This document shows positions 24,481-33,347 of a DNA stretch of 64,000 nucleotides, one piece after another. Location: contig NZ_CP109603.1 in assembly GCF_025905425.1 (NCBI RefSeq), positions 5,534,501-5,598,500 on the forward strand, read 5' to 3'. Source of the DNA: Pseudomonas putida (GTDB lineage: Bacteria > Pseudomonadota > Gammaproteobacteria > Pseudomonadales > Pseudomonadaceae). The stretch's first letter is position 1, and each line of letters opens with the position of its first letter. Position numbers and translations under genes: made by a program. Below the pieces are notes generated by a model. That model saw nothing but the letters and a program-made list of their open reading frames with translations. It did no database searches and was not told the origin of the DNA.

Positions 24481-25416
24481 ATGTACCCGATGCCCGCCGC
24501 TTTGCTCCCCGACCTTCTGCGTGCCAGTCTCGCGCCCTTGACCGATCGCCAGCCGTTGTCGGTGCAGGGGCGGGACTACCAGCATTTCTATGGCCTGGAT
24601 CTGCCCGTGCACAGTTGGCTGGGTGGCTTCCAGGCGGCGGGGTTCGAATTGGTCGGGCAAGTCTGGCTACCGCCACAACCCGTGGCCACCGTGTTCCTGC
24701 TGCATGGCTATTACGACCACATGGGGCTTTACCGGCATGTGATCGAGTGGGCACTGGGCCAGGGCTATGCCGTGATCAGCTGTGACCTGCCAGGGCATGG
24801 CCTGTCCAGTGGTGAGCGGGCCAGCATCAGCGACTTTTCGCTGTATCAACAGGTGCTCGATGCACTCTTCGAGCAAGCGCGCAGGCTGGACCTGCCGCGG
24901 CCTTGGCACTTGTGCGGGCAGAGCACGGGGGGCGCCATCGTGGTCGACCACCTGTTGCACCGGGGCGAGCAAAGCCCGGCCGACGGGCAGGTGATTCTGC
25001 TCGCACCTCTGGTACGGCCCTGCTCCTGGCGTTGGTCGAAGCTCAGCTATTGTGTGCTGCGCCACTTCGTCAACGGCATCGAACGGCGTTTCAGCGAGAA
25101 CACCAACGACCCGGCCTTCCTGACGTTTCTGCAAGCCGACCCCCTGCAACCGCGCCGCTTACCAACCGCCTGGGTCGGCGCGCTGATCGCCTGGGTCAAA
25201 CGCATAGAAGGGGCGCCACGCAGCACGCGGCGGCCCTTGATCGTGCAAGGTGAGGCGGACGGTACGGTGGACTGGCCCTACAACCTCGAAGTGCTCAAGG
25301 CCAAGTTTGCCGAACCGCAGATACTGATGCTGCCCGAGGCGCGGCACCACTTGGCCAATGAGCTGCCAGGCATCCGCCAGCGTTACTTTGCCTTCATCGA
25401 CCAGCGCCTGGGCTGA
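24481..25416 (+). CDS. Alpha/beta hydrolase, serine aminopeptidase S33 / monoacylglycerol lipase type
   Basis: A cytoplasmic hydrolase of about 311 aa. The oxyanion strand is VFLLHGYYDHMGLYRHV, the nucleophile elbow LCGQSTGGAIV, and the acid/His pair probably GEADGTVDW and ARHHLANE, the order of a lysophospholipase-like Hydrolase_4 fold. The start is uncertain: ATG 24481 is chosen; ATG 24490 and GTG 24415 are in frame. Its stop abuts the stop of the convergent DUF2059 gene with no gap. Substrate unknown. Confidence 0.8.
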   Translation: MYPMPAALLPDLLRASLAPLTDRQPLSVQGRDYQHFYGLDLPVHSWLGGFQAAGFELVGQVWLPPQPVATVFLLHGYYDHMGLYRHVIEWALGQGYAVISCDLPGHGLSSGERASISDFSLYQQVLDALFEQARRLDLPRPWHLCGQSTGGAIVVDHLLHRGEQSPADGQVILLAPLVRPCSWRWSKLSYCVLRHFVNGIERRFSENTNDPAFLTFLQADPLQPRRLPTAWVGALIAWVKRIEGAPRSTRRPLIVQGEADGTVDWPYNLEVLKAKFAEPQILMLPEARHHLANELPGIRQRYFAFIDQRLG

Positions 25417-26169
25417 TCACTTGAGGTCGGCAGCGCTCTGGCCGACCGCAAGCCCGGCACGCACCGCAGCCAGTGCCGCCTGGTAATACGCCTTGCCTTC
25501 AGGTGATTCGGCGAAGGTGGCGAATTCTTCCAGCTCGGCGTCGGACAAGTCGCGGTAGACGTACAGCAGGGTGTTGTTGAGGTCCTCGCCGATCTGGTTC
25601 ATCAGGCGCTGGCGCTGGCCATCGAGCAGGCCTTGGGCCTGGCCGCCACCGAACAGGCCGGGGATCATCGAGCTGAGGCTGTCAGCGGCGACGCCGGCAA
25701 TTGCCAGGCTGACTTCGGCACCGGCCTCACGGGCGGGCAACGCCTGAGCCAGGTGGCCGATGACCAGCAGGCGGTCGTCGCTGGCCTGGATCTTCGGCAG
25801 GCCTTTGGCATGCTTGGCCAGTTGGTCCTTGCGCGTGGCCTGCAGTTCGGCCGCCACTACCTTGCGGCCCAGCGGCGACTTGAAGAAGGCCAGCGCTGGC
25901 GCCGGGTTGTTCAGGGTTGCGCGCAGTTGCGCCTGGGCACGACGGTCCACGGCCTGGGCCTGGAAGCGCTGATTGCTGTTATTGACCAGCGCTTGGTAGA
26001 CGGCAGGCGGCAGACTGTTGCGATAGCGTTCCTGGGCGGCGCTCAGGGCATCGTTGAAGTGGGCGCGCTGGTCAGGCCAGCCGGCGGCCTTGTACAGTTG
26101 ATCCAGGTTGTCTGCCCAGACAGGCATGGTGCAGATCATCAGCAGAATCAGGGAAAACAGACGGCGCAT
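25417..26169 (-). CDS. Exported DUF2059-type protein
   Basis: A 250-aa protein with a signal peptide ending near PVWA before DNLDQLYKAAGW. The rest is alpha-helical and hydrophilic, and the C-terminal part (LSDAELEEFATFAESPEGKA) matches DUF2059, a periplasmic helical domain of unknown role. It is single-copy and monocistronic, with no informative partner. Confidence 0.7.
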   Translation of the reverse strand: MRRLFSLILLMICTMPVWADNLDQLYKAAGWPDQRAHFNDALSAAQERYRNSLPPAVYQALVNNSNQRFQAQAVDRRAQAQLRATLNNPAPALAFFKSPLGRKVVAAELQATRKDQLAKHAKGLPKIQASDDRLLVIGHLAQALPAREAGAEVSLAIAGVAADSLSSMIPGLFGGGQAQGLLDGQRQRLMNQIGEDLNNTLLYVYRDLSDAELEEFATFAESPEGKAYYQAALAAVRAGLAVGQSAADLK

Positions 26170-26291
26170 TCAGGACTCCTGTCGGCAGGCGGCTATTGTC
26201 CGTGGCATGGCGTCGGTTTGTCGAGATATCCGCGCACTTCTCGGCCAAGTGGCGCTGTGCGAGTGCAGGGCTAATGGATATGATGCGCGCC

Positions 26292-26915
26292 ATGCATACC
26301 TCCCCTGAACACCCGATGCTTGCGGCCGTCGTCGACGATCTGGCCACCCATGGCTGGTCCCAGCAGGCACTCTTTTTGCCGGCCGATCTGGTGCGCGCGC
26401 TAGCAGCCGAGTGCCGGCGCCGTGACGCCGAAGGCGAGCTCAACCCTGCAGGGGTTGGGCGCGGGGCTTCACAGGAGATCCGCGAGGCCATCCGCGGCGA
26501 CCAGATTCAGTGGATCGACCCCGGCCAGGCCGCTGCCTGCGATCAGTACCTGGAAGCCATGGACCAGCTGCGCCTGGCCATCAACCAAGGGCTGTTCCTG
26601 GGCCTTGAAGATTTCGAATGCCATTTCGCGTTGTACCCGCCAGGGGCGTTCTATCGTCGCCACCTGGACCGCTTTCGCGACGATGACCGGCGCATGGTCT
26701 CGGCAGTGCTTTATCTGAACGAAGGCTGGCAGCCGCAGGATGGCGGCCAGTTGCGCATGTTCCTGGCCAACGACATCGAGCACGACGTGCAGCCTGTGGC
26801 CGGATGCCTGGTGGTGTTCCTGTCGGGTGATGTGCCCCATGAAGTGTTGCCGGCCGGGCGTGAGCGCCTGTCGTTGACTGGCTGGTTCCGGCGGCGTGGC
26901 AATGACCTGTTCTGA
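26292..26915 (+). CDS. 2-oxoglutarate/Fe(II)-dependent oxygenase (prolyl-4-hydroxylase type)
   Basis: A 2OG-Fe(II) dioxygenase of about 207 aa. The iron ligands are HLD in YRRHLDRF and the distal His in VPHEVLP, with the 2-oxoglutarate Arg in RLSLTGWFRR. Strand VSAVLYLNEGW and the DGGQLRMF segment fit the P4Hc fold. The start is unclear: ATG 26292, 26274 and others are in frame and none has a strong RBS. It overlaps the following DUF523 gene by 14 nt, so the two are co-translated. Substrate unknown. Confidence 0.82.
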   Translation: MHTSPEHPMLAAVVDDLATHGWSQQALFLPADLVRALAAECRRRDAEGELNPAGVGRGASQEIREAIRGDQIQWIDPGQAAACDQYLEAMDQLRLAINQGLFLGLEDFECHFALYPPGAFYRRHLDRFRDDDRRMVSAVLYLNEGWQPQDGGQLRMFLANDIEHDVQPVAGCLVVFLSGDVPHEVLPAGRERLSLTGWFRRRGNDLF

Positions 26916-27405
26916 GTTGCCCAAGGTACTGGTCAGCGCGTGCCTGCTGGGGCAGCCGGTGCGCTATGACGGCCGGGCCAGTGGCCATCCGGACCTGTTG
27001 CAACGCTGGCAGGGCGAAGGGCGGGTAGTGCCTTTGTGCCCGGAAGTGGCTGGCGGCTTGCCCACACCGCGACCGCCTGCGGAGATCCCCGGCGGGCAGG
27101 GCGGGGAGGTGCTCGATGGCCAGGCACAAGTGCTGACGATGACGGGTGAGGACGTTAGCGACGCGTTTCTAGCCGGCGCTCAGCTGGCGTTGGTGCTGGT
27201 GCGCCGGCATGGGATTCGCGTCGCGGTACTCAAGTCCGGCAGCCCTTCGTGTGGTAATCGCCTGACTTACGATGGCACCTTCAGTGGGGTGAAGGTGCCA
27301 GGGGAGGGCGTGACCACCGCCTTGCTGCGGCGCGAGGGGGTGTTGGTGTTCAGCGAGCTTGAGCTGGATGAGGCGGAACAAGCGTTGGCTGGGCTTTCAG
27401 CTTAG
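26902..27405 (+). CDS. DUF523 family protein
   Basis: A 167-aa protein with the DUF523 N-terminal signature VLVSACLLGQPVRYDG, PLCPEVAGGLPTPR and the Cys-containing LKSGSPSCG. Conserved Cys residues (ACLL, LCPE, PSCG) suggest metal or Fe-S binding, but the function is unknown. ATG 26902 is chosen; GTG 26896 is also in frame. Overlaps the 2OG oxygenase gene. Confidence 0.85.
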   Translation: MTCSELPKVLVSACLLGQPVRYDGRASGHPDLLQRWQGEGRVVPLCPEVAGGLPTPRPPAEIPGGQGGEVLDGQAQVLTMTGEDVSDAFLAGAQLALVLVRRHGIRVAVLKSGSPSCGNRLTYDGTFSGVKVPGEGVTTALLRREGVLVFSELELDEAEQALAGLSA

Positions 27406-27469
27406 TTCTGCCCTGGCCTCTTCGCGGGCAAGTCGGACCGCGAAGTGGCCAGTACAAGCAATAAATCAC

Positions 27470-27958
27470 CTACTGCCCTGCAGCAGTCTCCTGCACACCC
27501 TTGAACCACTTCTGCTCAAGCTCAGCCGTGCGCCCGCTGTCCTTAAGCCGCTGCAGGGCGTTGTTCACCGCGCTCTCGAACGCCGGGTTACCCTTCTGGA
27601 ACGGGATAACCAGTTTCTTCTCGCCGAACGGTTGGCTGACATCGAAGGGGGTATCGGCCGTGGGCGCGCTGTCCGCCGGGGTCAGGGTGATGTCGTAGGT
27701 ACCGCTTTGCACCCCAGGCAGTGCCTCAGCGGCAGGGGTCTCGATGAACGTGACACGCAGGTCCAGTTGCTTGGCCAGTTCCTGCCCGAACTCGATCTCG
27801 AAACCGGTCAGGTGGTCGTTTTCCTTGAAGGCATATGGCGAGTTGTCGGCCTGCACGGCAATGCGCAGTTCGCCCCGGTCGGCTATTTCGTCTATCAGCT
27901 CGGCTTGAGCTAACGGCGTGATCAGTACTGCCAGCAGTACGCCTATGGTCGAACGCAT
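27470..27958 (-). CDS. Single-lobe amino acid binding protein (truncated SBP_bac_3)
   Basis: A 162-aa exported protein. The signal peptide ends at PLAQA. The mature part starts like an SBP_bac_3 first lobe (LRIAVQADNSPYAF, LTGFEIEFGQELAKQL, YDITLTPADSAPT) and then jumps at about residue 110 to the returning end of that lobe (PFQKGNPAFESAVNNALQRLKDSG, AELEQKWF). The second lobe, about 90 residues, is absent, so a normal clam-shell site cannot form. The frame is intact with a plausible RBS (AAGGGGCAC). The start at 27958 is chosen over 28000, which would spoil the signal peptide. No transporter genes adjoin it. Confidence 0.8.
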   Translation of the reverse strand: MRSTIGVLLAVLITPLAQAELIDEIADRGELRIAVQADNSPYAFKENDHLTGFEIEFGQELAKQLDLRVTFIETPAAEALPGVQSGTYDITLTPADSAPTADTPFDVSQPFGEKKLVIPFQKGNPAFESAVNNALQRLKDSGRTAELEQKWFKGVQETAAGQ

Positions 27959-28156
27959 TAAGTGCCCCTTTTTCTTTGGCAAATGAATATCTTTCGCCAC
28001 GGCTTTCTTCCTCGCCGTGGTCGAGCGCAGCCTATGACCTTGAAGCCTTGGCGAGGTTTAACCCTAACTGAAATATTTCTCTTTGTGGGCTATGGTGAAC
28101 TACCGCCGCCATTCGTTTGCAGGTGGTGGTCTTTAAGTGAATCACAGGAGAAGTGA

Positions 28157-28633
28157 ATGAATAGCCTATTTTCGCGTGCTGCCGTTGCCGGTCTGCTGAT
28201 GGGGGCCTCGGTGTTCGCCAGTGCCGCGGATGCCCTGAAGAGCCAGGAGCCGCCCAAGGATGCCAAGGTCTTCATCGTTTCCCCCGCCGACGGCGCAACG
28301 GTCGACAAGACCTTTACCGTCAAGTTCGGCATCGAGGGTATGGGGCTCAAGCCTGCGGGTGACCAGACCCCGCACACCGGGCATCACCACCTGCTGGTGG
28401 ACGTCGACAAAGAGCCGGTAGCCGACATGCCCCTGCCAACCAGCCTGATGCCCGAGAACAACGCACCGCTGCCGGCCGGCCCGCAAGTGCTGCATTTCGG
28501 CAAGGCACAGACCGAGGCGACCATTACCCTGACGCCGGGCAAGCACACCTTGCAGTTGGTATTGGGCGACCAGTATCACGTGCCGTTCAAGCCGAGTGTC
28601 GAGTCGAAGAAGATCACCGTCGAGGTGAAGTAA
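28157..28633 (+). CDS. Exported DUF4399 protein
   Basis: A 158-aa periplasmic protein with a signal peptide ending at ASA before ADALKSQEPP. The rest is an Ig-like beta domain with the family signature HTGHHHLLVD and the ending TPGKHTLQLVLGDQYHVPF. The His cluster could bind metal, but the role is unknown. [13 protein letters not shown] strong shared terminator separates it from serA. Confidence 0.8.
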   Translation: MNSLFSRAAVAGLLMGASVFASAADALKSQEPPKDAKVFIVSPADGATVDKTFTVKFGIEGMGLKPAGDQTPHTGHHHLLVDVDKEPVADMPLPTSLMPENNAPLPAGPQVLHFGKAQTEATITLTPGKHTLQLVLGDQYHVPFKPSVESKKITVEVK

Positions 28634-28640
28634 GCAATGA

Positions 28641-28671
28641 AAAAGGGAGGCCACCTGGGCCTCCCTTTTTT
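28641..28671. terminator. Bidirectional rho-independent terminator (DUF4399 gene and serA)
   Basis: AAAAGGGAGGCC, 5-nt loop, GGCCTCCCTTTT: a perfect 12-bp stem with an A-run and a T-run on either side, between two convergent genes. Confidence 0.9.
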
Positions 28672-28686
28672 ATGCCGCAGTGAAAC

Positions 28687-29916
28687 TTAGAACAGTACGC
28701 GGGAGCGGATAGTGCCCTTCACGTGCTGCAGTTTCTCTTGCGCCAGGTCCGAGTACTCGGCGTCGACGTCGATCACCACGTAACCCACTTTCTCGTTGGT
28801 CTGCAGGAACTGACCGGAGATGTTGATGCCGTTCTCGGCGAAGACTTTGTTGATCTCGCTGAGCACGCCCGGGATGTTTTCGTGGATGTGCAGCAGGCGG
28901 TGTTTGCCTGGGTGCGCCGGCAGGGCAACTTCCGGGAAGTTGACCGAGGAAACCGAAGTACCGTTGTCGCTGTACTTGACCAGCTTCTCGGCAACTTCCA
29001 GGCCGATGTTGGCCTGGGCCTCGGCGGTGGAACCACCGATGTGCGGGGTCAGGATCACGTTGTCCAGGCCGCGCAGCGGGCTTTCGAACTCTTCGTCGTT
29101 GGAGCGCGGCTCGACCGGGAACACGTCGATGGCGGCGCCGATAAGGTGCTTGTCCTTGATCGCGGCGGCCAGGTGATCCAGCTCGACCACAGTGCCGCGA
29201 GCGGCGTTGATCAGGATCGAACCCTTCTTCATCGCGCGGATTTCCTTCTCGCCGATCATCCACTGGGTGGATGGCAGCTCAGGCACATGCAGCGAGACGA
29301 TGTCGGCCAGGCCCAGCAGCTCGTGCAGGCTGGCGACCTGTACGGCGTTGCCCAGCGGCAGCTTGGTCAGCGGGTCGAAGAAGTAGACCTGCATGCCCAG
29401 GTTCTCGGCCAGGACCGACAGTTGGGTGCCGATCGAGCCGTAGCCGACGATACCCAGCTTTTTGCCACGGATCTCGAAGGAGTTGGCTGCGCTCTTGATC
29501 CAGCCACCACGGTGGCACGAAGCGTTCTTCTCAGGGATGCCGCGCAGCAGCAGGATGGCTTCGGCCAGCACCAGCTCGGCCACCGAACGGGTGTTGGAAT
29601 ACGGGGCGTTGAACACGGCGATACCGCGCTCGCGGGCCGCTTCCAGGTCGACCTGGTTGGTACCGATGCAGAAGCAGCCAACCGCGACCAGCTTCTTCGC
29701 ACAGTCGAAGATCTCTTCGGTCAGTTGCGTGCGCGAACGAATGCCGATGAAGTGGGCATCGGCGATCTTTTCCTTCAGCTCGGCTTCCGGCAACGAACCA
29801 GTGAGGTATTCGATGTTGGTGTAGCCGGCAGCCTTGAGGGTATCGACCGCGTTCTGGTGCACACCTTCAAGAAGAAGGAACCGGATCTTGCTCTTGTCGA
29901 GAGAAGTCTTGCTCAT
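28687..29916 (-). CDS. serA: D-3-phosphoglycerate dehydrogenase SerA
   Basis: First enzyme of serine synthesis, 409 aa, type with a C-terminal ACT domain. The NAD site is GIVGYGSIGTQLS, the catalytic Arg/Glu/His lie in NAARGTVVE, IDVFPVEP and LTPHIGGST, and the ACT domain starts near HENIPGVLSEINKVF. The start is the ATG at 29916; the open frame upstream to 30276 overlaps the divergent gene and is not coding. In Pseudomonas this enzyme can pass its electrons to 2-oxoglutarate, making D-2-hydroxyglutarate, which explains its neighbour. Confidence 0.95.
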   Translation of the reverse strand: MSKTSLDKSKIRFLLLEGVHQNAVDTLKAAGYTNIEYLTGSLPEAELKEKIADAHFIGIRSRTQLTEEIFDCAKKLVAVGCFCIGTNQVDLEAARERGIAVFNAPYSNTRSVAELVLAEAILLLRGIPEKNASCHRGGWIKSAANSFEIRGKKLGIVGYGSIGTQLSVLAENLGMQVYFFDPLTKLPLGNAVQVASLHELLGLADIVSLHVPELPSTQWMIGEKEIRAMKKGSILINAARGTVVELDHLAAAIKDKHLIGAAIDVFPVEPRSNDEEFESPLRGLDNVILTPHIGGSTAEAQANIGLEVAEKLVKYSDNGTSVSSVNFPEVALPAHPGKHRLLHIHENIPGVLSEINKVFAENGINISGQFLQTNEKVGYVVIDVDAEYSDLAQEKLQHVKGTIRSRVLF

Positions 29917-30087
29917 CTGCGTAAACCTGTATCCCGGAGAAAAAATGGCGAGGGGTGATGCTAGGCGCGGCGTCGGCCTTAGCATGAACAGCGGGAGGGC
30001 TATGCTAGCATACGCGACACAATCTGAGCTTATCCCGACAGGTGAAGAGTGCTCAGGGTGACTATGAATAAGTCGAGAGTTCCAGCG

Positions 30088-31485
30088 ATGACCCACCCCG
30101 CTGTTATTGAAGAACTGATGACCCTTGTCGACCCTGGCAAGGTCCTGACTGACCCGGCTTCCCTCGAAGCCTATGGCAAGGACTGGACCAAGCATTACCC
30201 GCCCGCGCCCACGGCCATCGTCTTCCCCAAGACGGTCGAGCAGGTGCAGGCGATTGTCCGCTGGGCCAATGGCCACAGAGTGGCACTGGTGCCTTCTGGC
30301 GGGCGCACTGGGCTTTCGGCCGGTGCCGTGGCAGCCAATGGCGAAGTTGTGGTCGCGTTCGACTACATGAACCAGATTCTCGATTTCAATGCGTTCGACC
30401 GCACCGTGGTCTGCCAGCCGGGGGTGATTACCCGGCAGTTGCAGGCCTATGCCGAGGAACAGGGCCTGTATTACCCGGTGGACTTCGCCTCAAGTGGTTC
30501 CAGCCAGATCGGCGGTAATATCGGTACCAATGCCGGTGGCATCAAGGTCATTCGCTACGGCATGACCCGCAATTGGGTTGCCGGGCTGAAAGTGGTCACC
30601 GGCAAGGGCGAACTGCTCGAACTGAACAAGGACCTGATCAAGAACGCTACCGGCTACGATCTGCGCCAGCTGTTCATCGGTGCCGAGGGCACGCTGGGCT
30701 TTGTGGTCGAGGCGACCATGCGCCTGGACCGCGCCCCGCGTAACCTCACCGCCATGGTACTGGGCACGCCGGACTTCGACTCGATCATGCCGGTGCTGCA
30801 TGCCTTCCAGGGCAAGCTCGACCTGACAGCCTTCGAGTTCTTCTCCGACAAGGGCCTGGCCAAGATCATGGGCCGTGGCGATGTGCCGGCGCCTTTCGAG
30901 ACCGATTGCCCGTTCTATGCGCTGCTGGAGTTCGAGGCCAGCACCGAGGAGGTCGCCAACGAAGCCTTGGCCACCTTCGAGCACTGCGTCGAGCAAGGCT
31001 GGGTGCTGGATGGGGTGATGAGCCAGAGCGAAACCCAGTTGAAGAACCTGTGGAAGCTGCGTGAGTACCTGTCCGAAACCATCTCGCACTGGACACCGTA
31101 CAAGAACGATATTTCTGTCACCGTTTCCAAGGTGCCAGCGTTTTTGCGCGATATCGATGCCATTGTCGGCGAGCATTACCCGGACTACGAAGTGGTCTGG
31201 TACGGCCACATCGGTGACGGCAACCTGCACCTGAACATCCTCAAGCCCGACACCATGAGCAAGGACGACTTCTTTGCCTCGTGCGCCAAGGTCAACAAGT
31301 GGGTGTTCGAGATCGTCCAGCGCTACAACGGCTCGATCTCGGCCGAGCATGGGGTGGGTATGACCAAGCGCGACTACCTGGGCTACAGCCGTTCGCCCGA
31401 AGAAATCGCCTGCATGAAGGCAATTAAGGCCGTCTTCGACCCTAACGGCATCATGAATCCGGGTAAGATCTTCGCACCTGAATAA
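30088..31485 (+). CDS. FAD-binding D-2-hydroxyglutarate dehydrogenase (GlcD family)
   Basis: A flavoprotein of 465 aa with an FAD_binding_4 domain (VPSGGRTGLSAGAV, QIGGNIGTNAGGIKVIRYG) and the FAD-oxidase C domain ending in the metal/substrate His segment HIGDGNLHLN and SAEHGVGMTKRDYL. It oxidises D-2-hydroxyglutarate to 2-oxoglutarate, removing the by-product of SerA. It lies head to head with serA, as in P. aeruginosa (PA0316/PA0317). Start: ATG 30088 chosen by resemblance to relatives; ATG 30064 is in frame. D-lactate or glycolate as substrate is less likely in this setting. Confidence 0.87.
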   Translation: MTHPAVIEELMTLVDPGKVLTDPASLEAYGKDWTKHYPPAPTAIVFPKTVEQVQAIVRWANGHRVALVPSGGRTGLSAGAVAANGEVVVAFDYMNQILDFNAFDRTVVCQPGVITRQLQAYAEEQGLYYPVDFASSGSSQIGGNIGTNAGGIKVIRYGMTRNWVAGLKVVTGKGELLELNKDLIKNATGYDLRQLFIGAEGTLGFVVEATMRLDRAPRNLTAMVLGTPDFDSIMPVLHAFQGKLDLTAFEFFSDKGLAKIMGRGDVPAPFETDCPFYALLEFEASTEEVANEALATFEHCVEQGWVLDGVMSQSETQLKNLWKLREYLSETISHWTPYKNDISVTVSKVPAFLRDIDAIVGEHYPDYEVVWYGHIGDGNLHLNILKPDTMSKDDFFASCAKVNKWVFEIVQRYNGSISAEHGVGMTKRDYLGYSRSPEEIACMKAIKAVFDPNGIMNPGKIFAPE

Positions 31486-31510
31486 AAAGCAGTATCCAGA
31501 GGAGTCGGCC

Positions 31511-32176
31511 ATGAGTTACCAGCACCAGTACGTAGACGGCACGCGCATCCATTTCCCGCTGGGCAAGGTGGTGTGCATCGGCCGTAACTATGCCGAGCAT
31601 GCCAAGGAACTGGACAACCCGATCCCCAGCGAGCCGTTGCTGTTCATCAAGCCAGGTAGCTGCGTGGTGCCGCTGGAAGGTGGGTTCAAGATCCCGACCG
31701 ACCGTGGCGTTGTGCATTACGAGGCCGAGATCGCCGTGCTGCTGGGCAAGCCGTTGTCCACCAAGCCAACCGAAGAAGAGGTGCTCGACGCCATCTCCGG
31801 TTACGCCCCGGCGCTGGACCTGACCCTGCGCGACGTGCAGGCCAGGCTCAAGGAAAAGGGCCTGCCGTGGGAACTGAGCAAGTGTTTTGACGGTGCCTGT
31901 GTGCTGCCGCCGTTCGTTTCGGCGGCCAGCTTCGAGGACGTGACCGACATCCCGATACGCCTGACCCTCAATGGCGAAGTGGTGCAGGACGGCAACAGCG
32001 CGTTGATGCTCAACCCGATCGTGCCGATGATCCAGTACATGGCCGCGCATTTCTCGTTGCAGGCGGGGGATGTGATTCTGACCGGTACGCCGGCGGGCGT
32101 AGGGCCGTTCAATGTTGGTGATGAACTGGTGCTGGAGCTGCCGGGTGTGAGCCGCTTCGAAAGCCGGGTGCTCTGA
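31511..32176 (+). CDS. Fumarylacetoacetate hydrolase (FAH) family protein, FAHD1/YcgM-like
   Basis: A 221-aa single FAH domain. Metal ligands are in VHYEAEIAVLLGK (two Glu) and the LDLTLRD region; GRNYAEHAKELDN and TGTPAGVGP are family signatures. Relatives act as acylpyruvases or oxaloacetate decarboxylases. RBS GAGGAG, 25 nt after the dehydrogenase stop, so probably co-transcribed with it. Substrate unknown. Confidence 0.87.
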   Translation: MSYQHQYVDGTRIHFPLGKVVCIGRNYAEHAKELDNPIPSEPLLFIKPGSCVVPLEGGFKIPTDRGVVHYEAEIAVLLGKPLSTKPTEEEVLDAISGYAPALDLTLRDVQARLKEKGLPWELSKCFDGACVLPPFVSAASFEDVTDIPIRLTLNGEVVQDGNSALMLNPIVPMIQYMAAHFSLQAGDVILTGTPAGVGPFNVGDELVLELPGVSRFESRVL

Positions 32177-32194
32177 ACCGGAACCGCGTTGCCT

Positions 32195-32346
32195 TCTTCG
32201 CGGGCAAGCCCGCTCCCACAGGTGCCGCGCGCGGCCTGAACATTGTGAAATGTCTGTAGTAGCTGGCAAGCCAGCTCCCAGAGGTGCTGCGCACGGCCTG
32301 AACATTGTGAAATGTCTGTGGGAGCGGGCTTGCCCGCGAAGAGGCC
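32195..32346. repeat. Three-copy REP cluster with a 62-bp internal duplication
   Basis: REP at 32195-32220, a degenerate copy at 32257-32282 (AGCTGGCAAGCCAGCTCCCA), and an inverse REP at 32318-32343. The two spacers, 32221-32257 and 32283-32319, are 37 nt each with two mismatches and contain GGCCTGAACATTGTGAAATG. The cluster fills most of the gap 32177-32420. Confidence 0.85.
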
Positions 32347-32420
32347 GCCACTGTTTACCGATTTTTCACACGCTATCTGGATAATGCGCGGACCTACGCC
32401 CATTTTCCCAGGATCCACGT

Positions 32421-33341
32421 ATGCCATCTCGCTCCAGCGCCCCGGCAATCCCCAAGCGTCGCTTTTACCTGCGCTGGCCTTTCGGCCTGGCGGTTGCAGC
32501 GGTGATCGGCTATGGCGTATCTGTGGCCATGCACTGGGATGACCGCGGGGCACTGTGGGTCAAGGAAAGCTTCGAAAGCACGGCCGAGCAGAGCGAAAGC
32601 GTCTGGTTGCCGGCCTATCAGGTCGATATCGACGCCAAACCCCTGCCGGGCATGGACGATGACGAAGCCTCCGACGTGGCCTTCAACCCGAAAACCCGCA
32701 CCCTCTTCGCCGTAATGGGCAAAAACCCGTTCCTGGTCGAGCTCAGCCTGGACGGCAATGTGCTGCGCCAGATCCCGCTAGAGGGCTGGAACAACCCCGA
32801 AGGGGTGGCGGTGATGGAAGACGGGCACCTGGCGATCGTTGACGAACGGCTGCACGACCTGACGGTGGTCAAGGTGGATGCGCACACCACCTCGCTCAAG
32901 CACGACGACTTCCCGAGCTACGACCTGGGCAAGTCGGCGAAGAGTAACAAGGGCTTTGAGGCCGTGGCCTGGGACCCTCTGCGTCAGCGCCTGGTGATCG
33001 GCGAAGAGCGCCCGCCCACGCTTTACACCTGGGGCACCGATGGCCGTAGCCCACTCAAGGGCGACAAGCAGCTGCTACCCAACGATGAACTCGACCTGCG
33101 CAACCTGTCGGCCCTTGGCGTAGACCCGCGCACTGGGCACCTGCTGGTGCTGTCGGCGGACTCCAACATGCTGCTGGAGCTCGATGAGCAGGGCCAGCAG
33201 GTCAGCTTCATGACCTTGCTGGGCGGTTTCAACGGCCTTGAGCACACCATCCCGCGTGCCGAGGGGGTGGCCATGGACGACCAGGGCAATCTCTACATGG
33301 TCAGCGAGCCGGCCCTGTTCTATCGTTTCAAGAAGAACTGA
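32421..33341 (+). CDS. SdiA-regulated domain protein (YjiK-like), first of a tandem pair
   Basis: A 306-aa protein with an N-terminal membrane anchor (about 15-37) and a predicted beta-propeller outside the cytoplasm. Repeated motifs are AFNPKTRTLFAVMG, NNPEGVAVMEDGHLAIVDE, GFEAVAWDPLRQRLVIGEE and RAEGVAMDDQGNLYMVSEP, an arrangement of the SdiA-regulated family. Binding partner or ligand unknown. A paralogue follows 92 nt downstream. Confidence 0.82.
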   Translation: MPSRSSAPAIPKRRFYLRWPFGLAVAAVIGYGVSVAMHWDDRGALWVKESFESTAEQSESVWLPAYQVDIDAKPLPGMDDDEASDVAFNPKTRTLFAVMGKNPFLVELSLDGNVLRQIPLEGWNNPEGVAVMEDGHLAIVDERLHDLTVVKVDAHTTSLKHDDFPSYDLGKSAKSNKGFEAVAWDPLRQRLVIGEERPPTLYTWGTDGRSPLKGDKQLLPNDELDLRNLSALGVDPRTGHLLVLSADSNMLLELDEQGQQVSFMTLLGGFNGLEHTIPRAEGVAMDDQGNLYMVSEPALFYRFKKN

Positions 33342-33347
33342 CACCAA

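Noticed and set aside
29917..30276. N-terminal extension of serA by 120 codons
   Set aside because: It crosses the divergent promoter and the start of the flavoprotein gene; the SerA family begins at the ATG at 29916.
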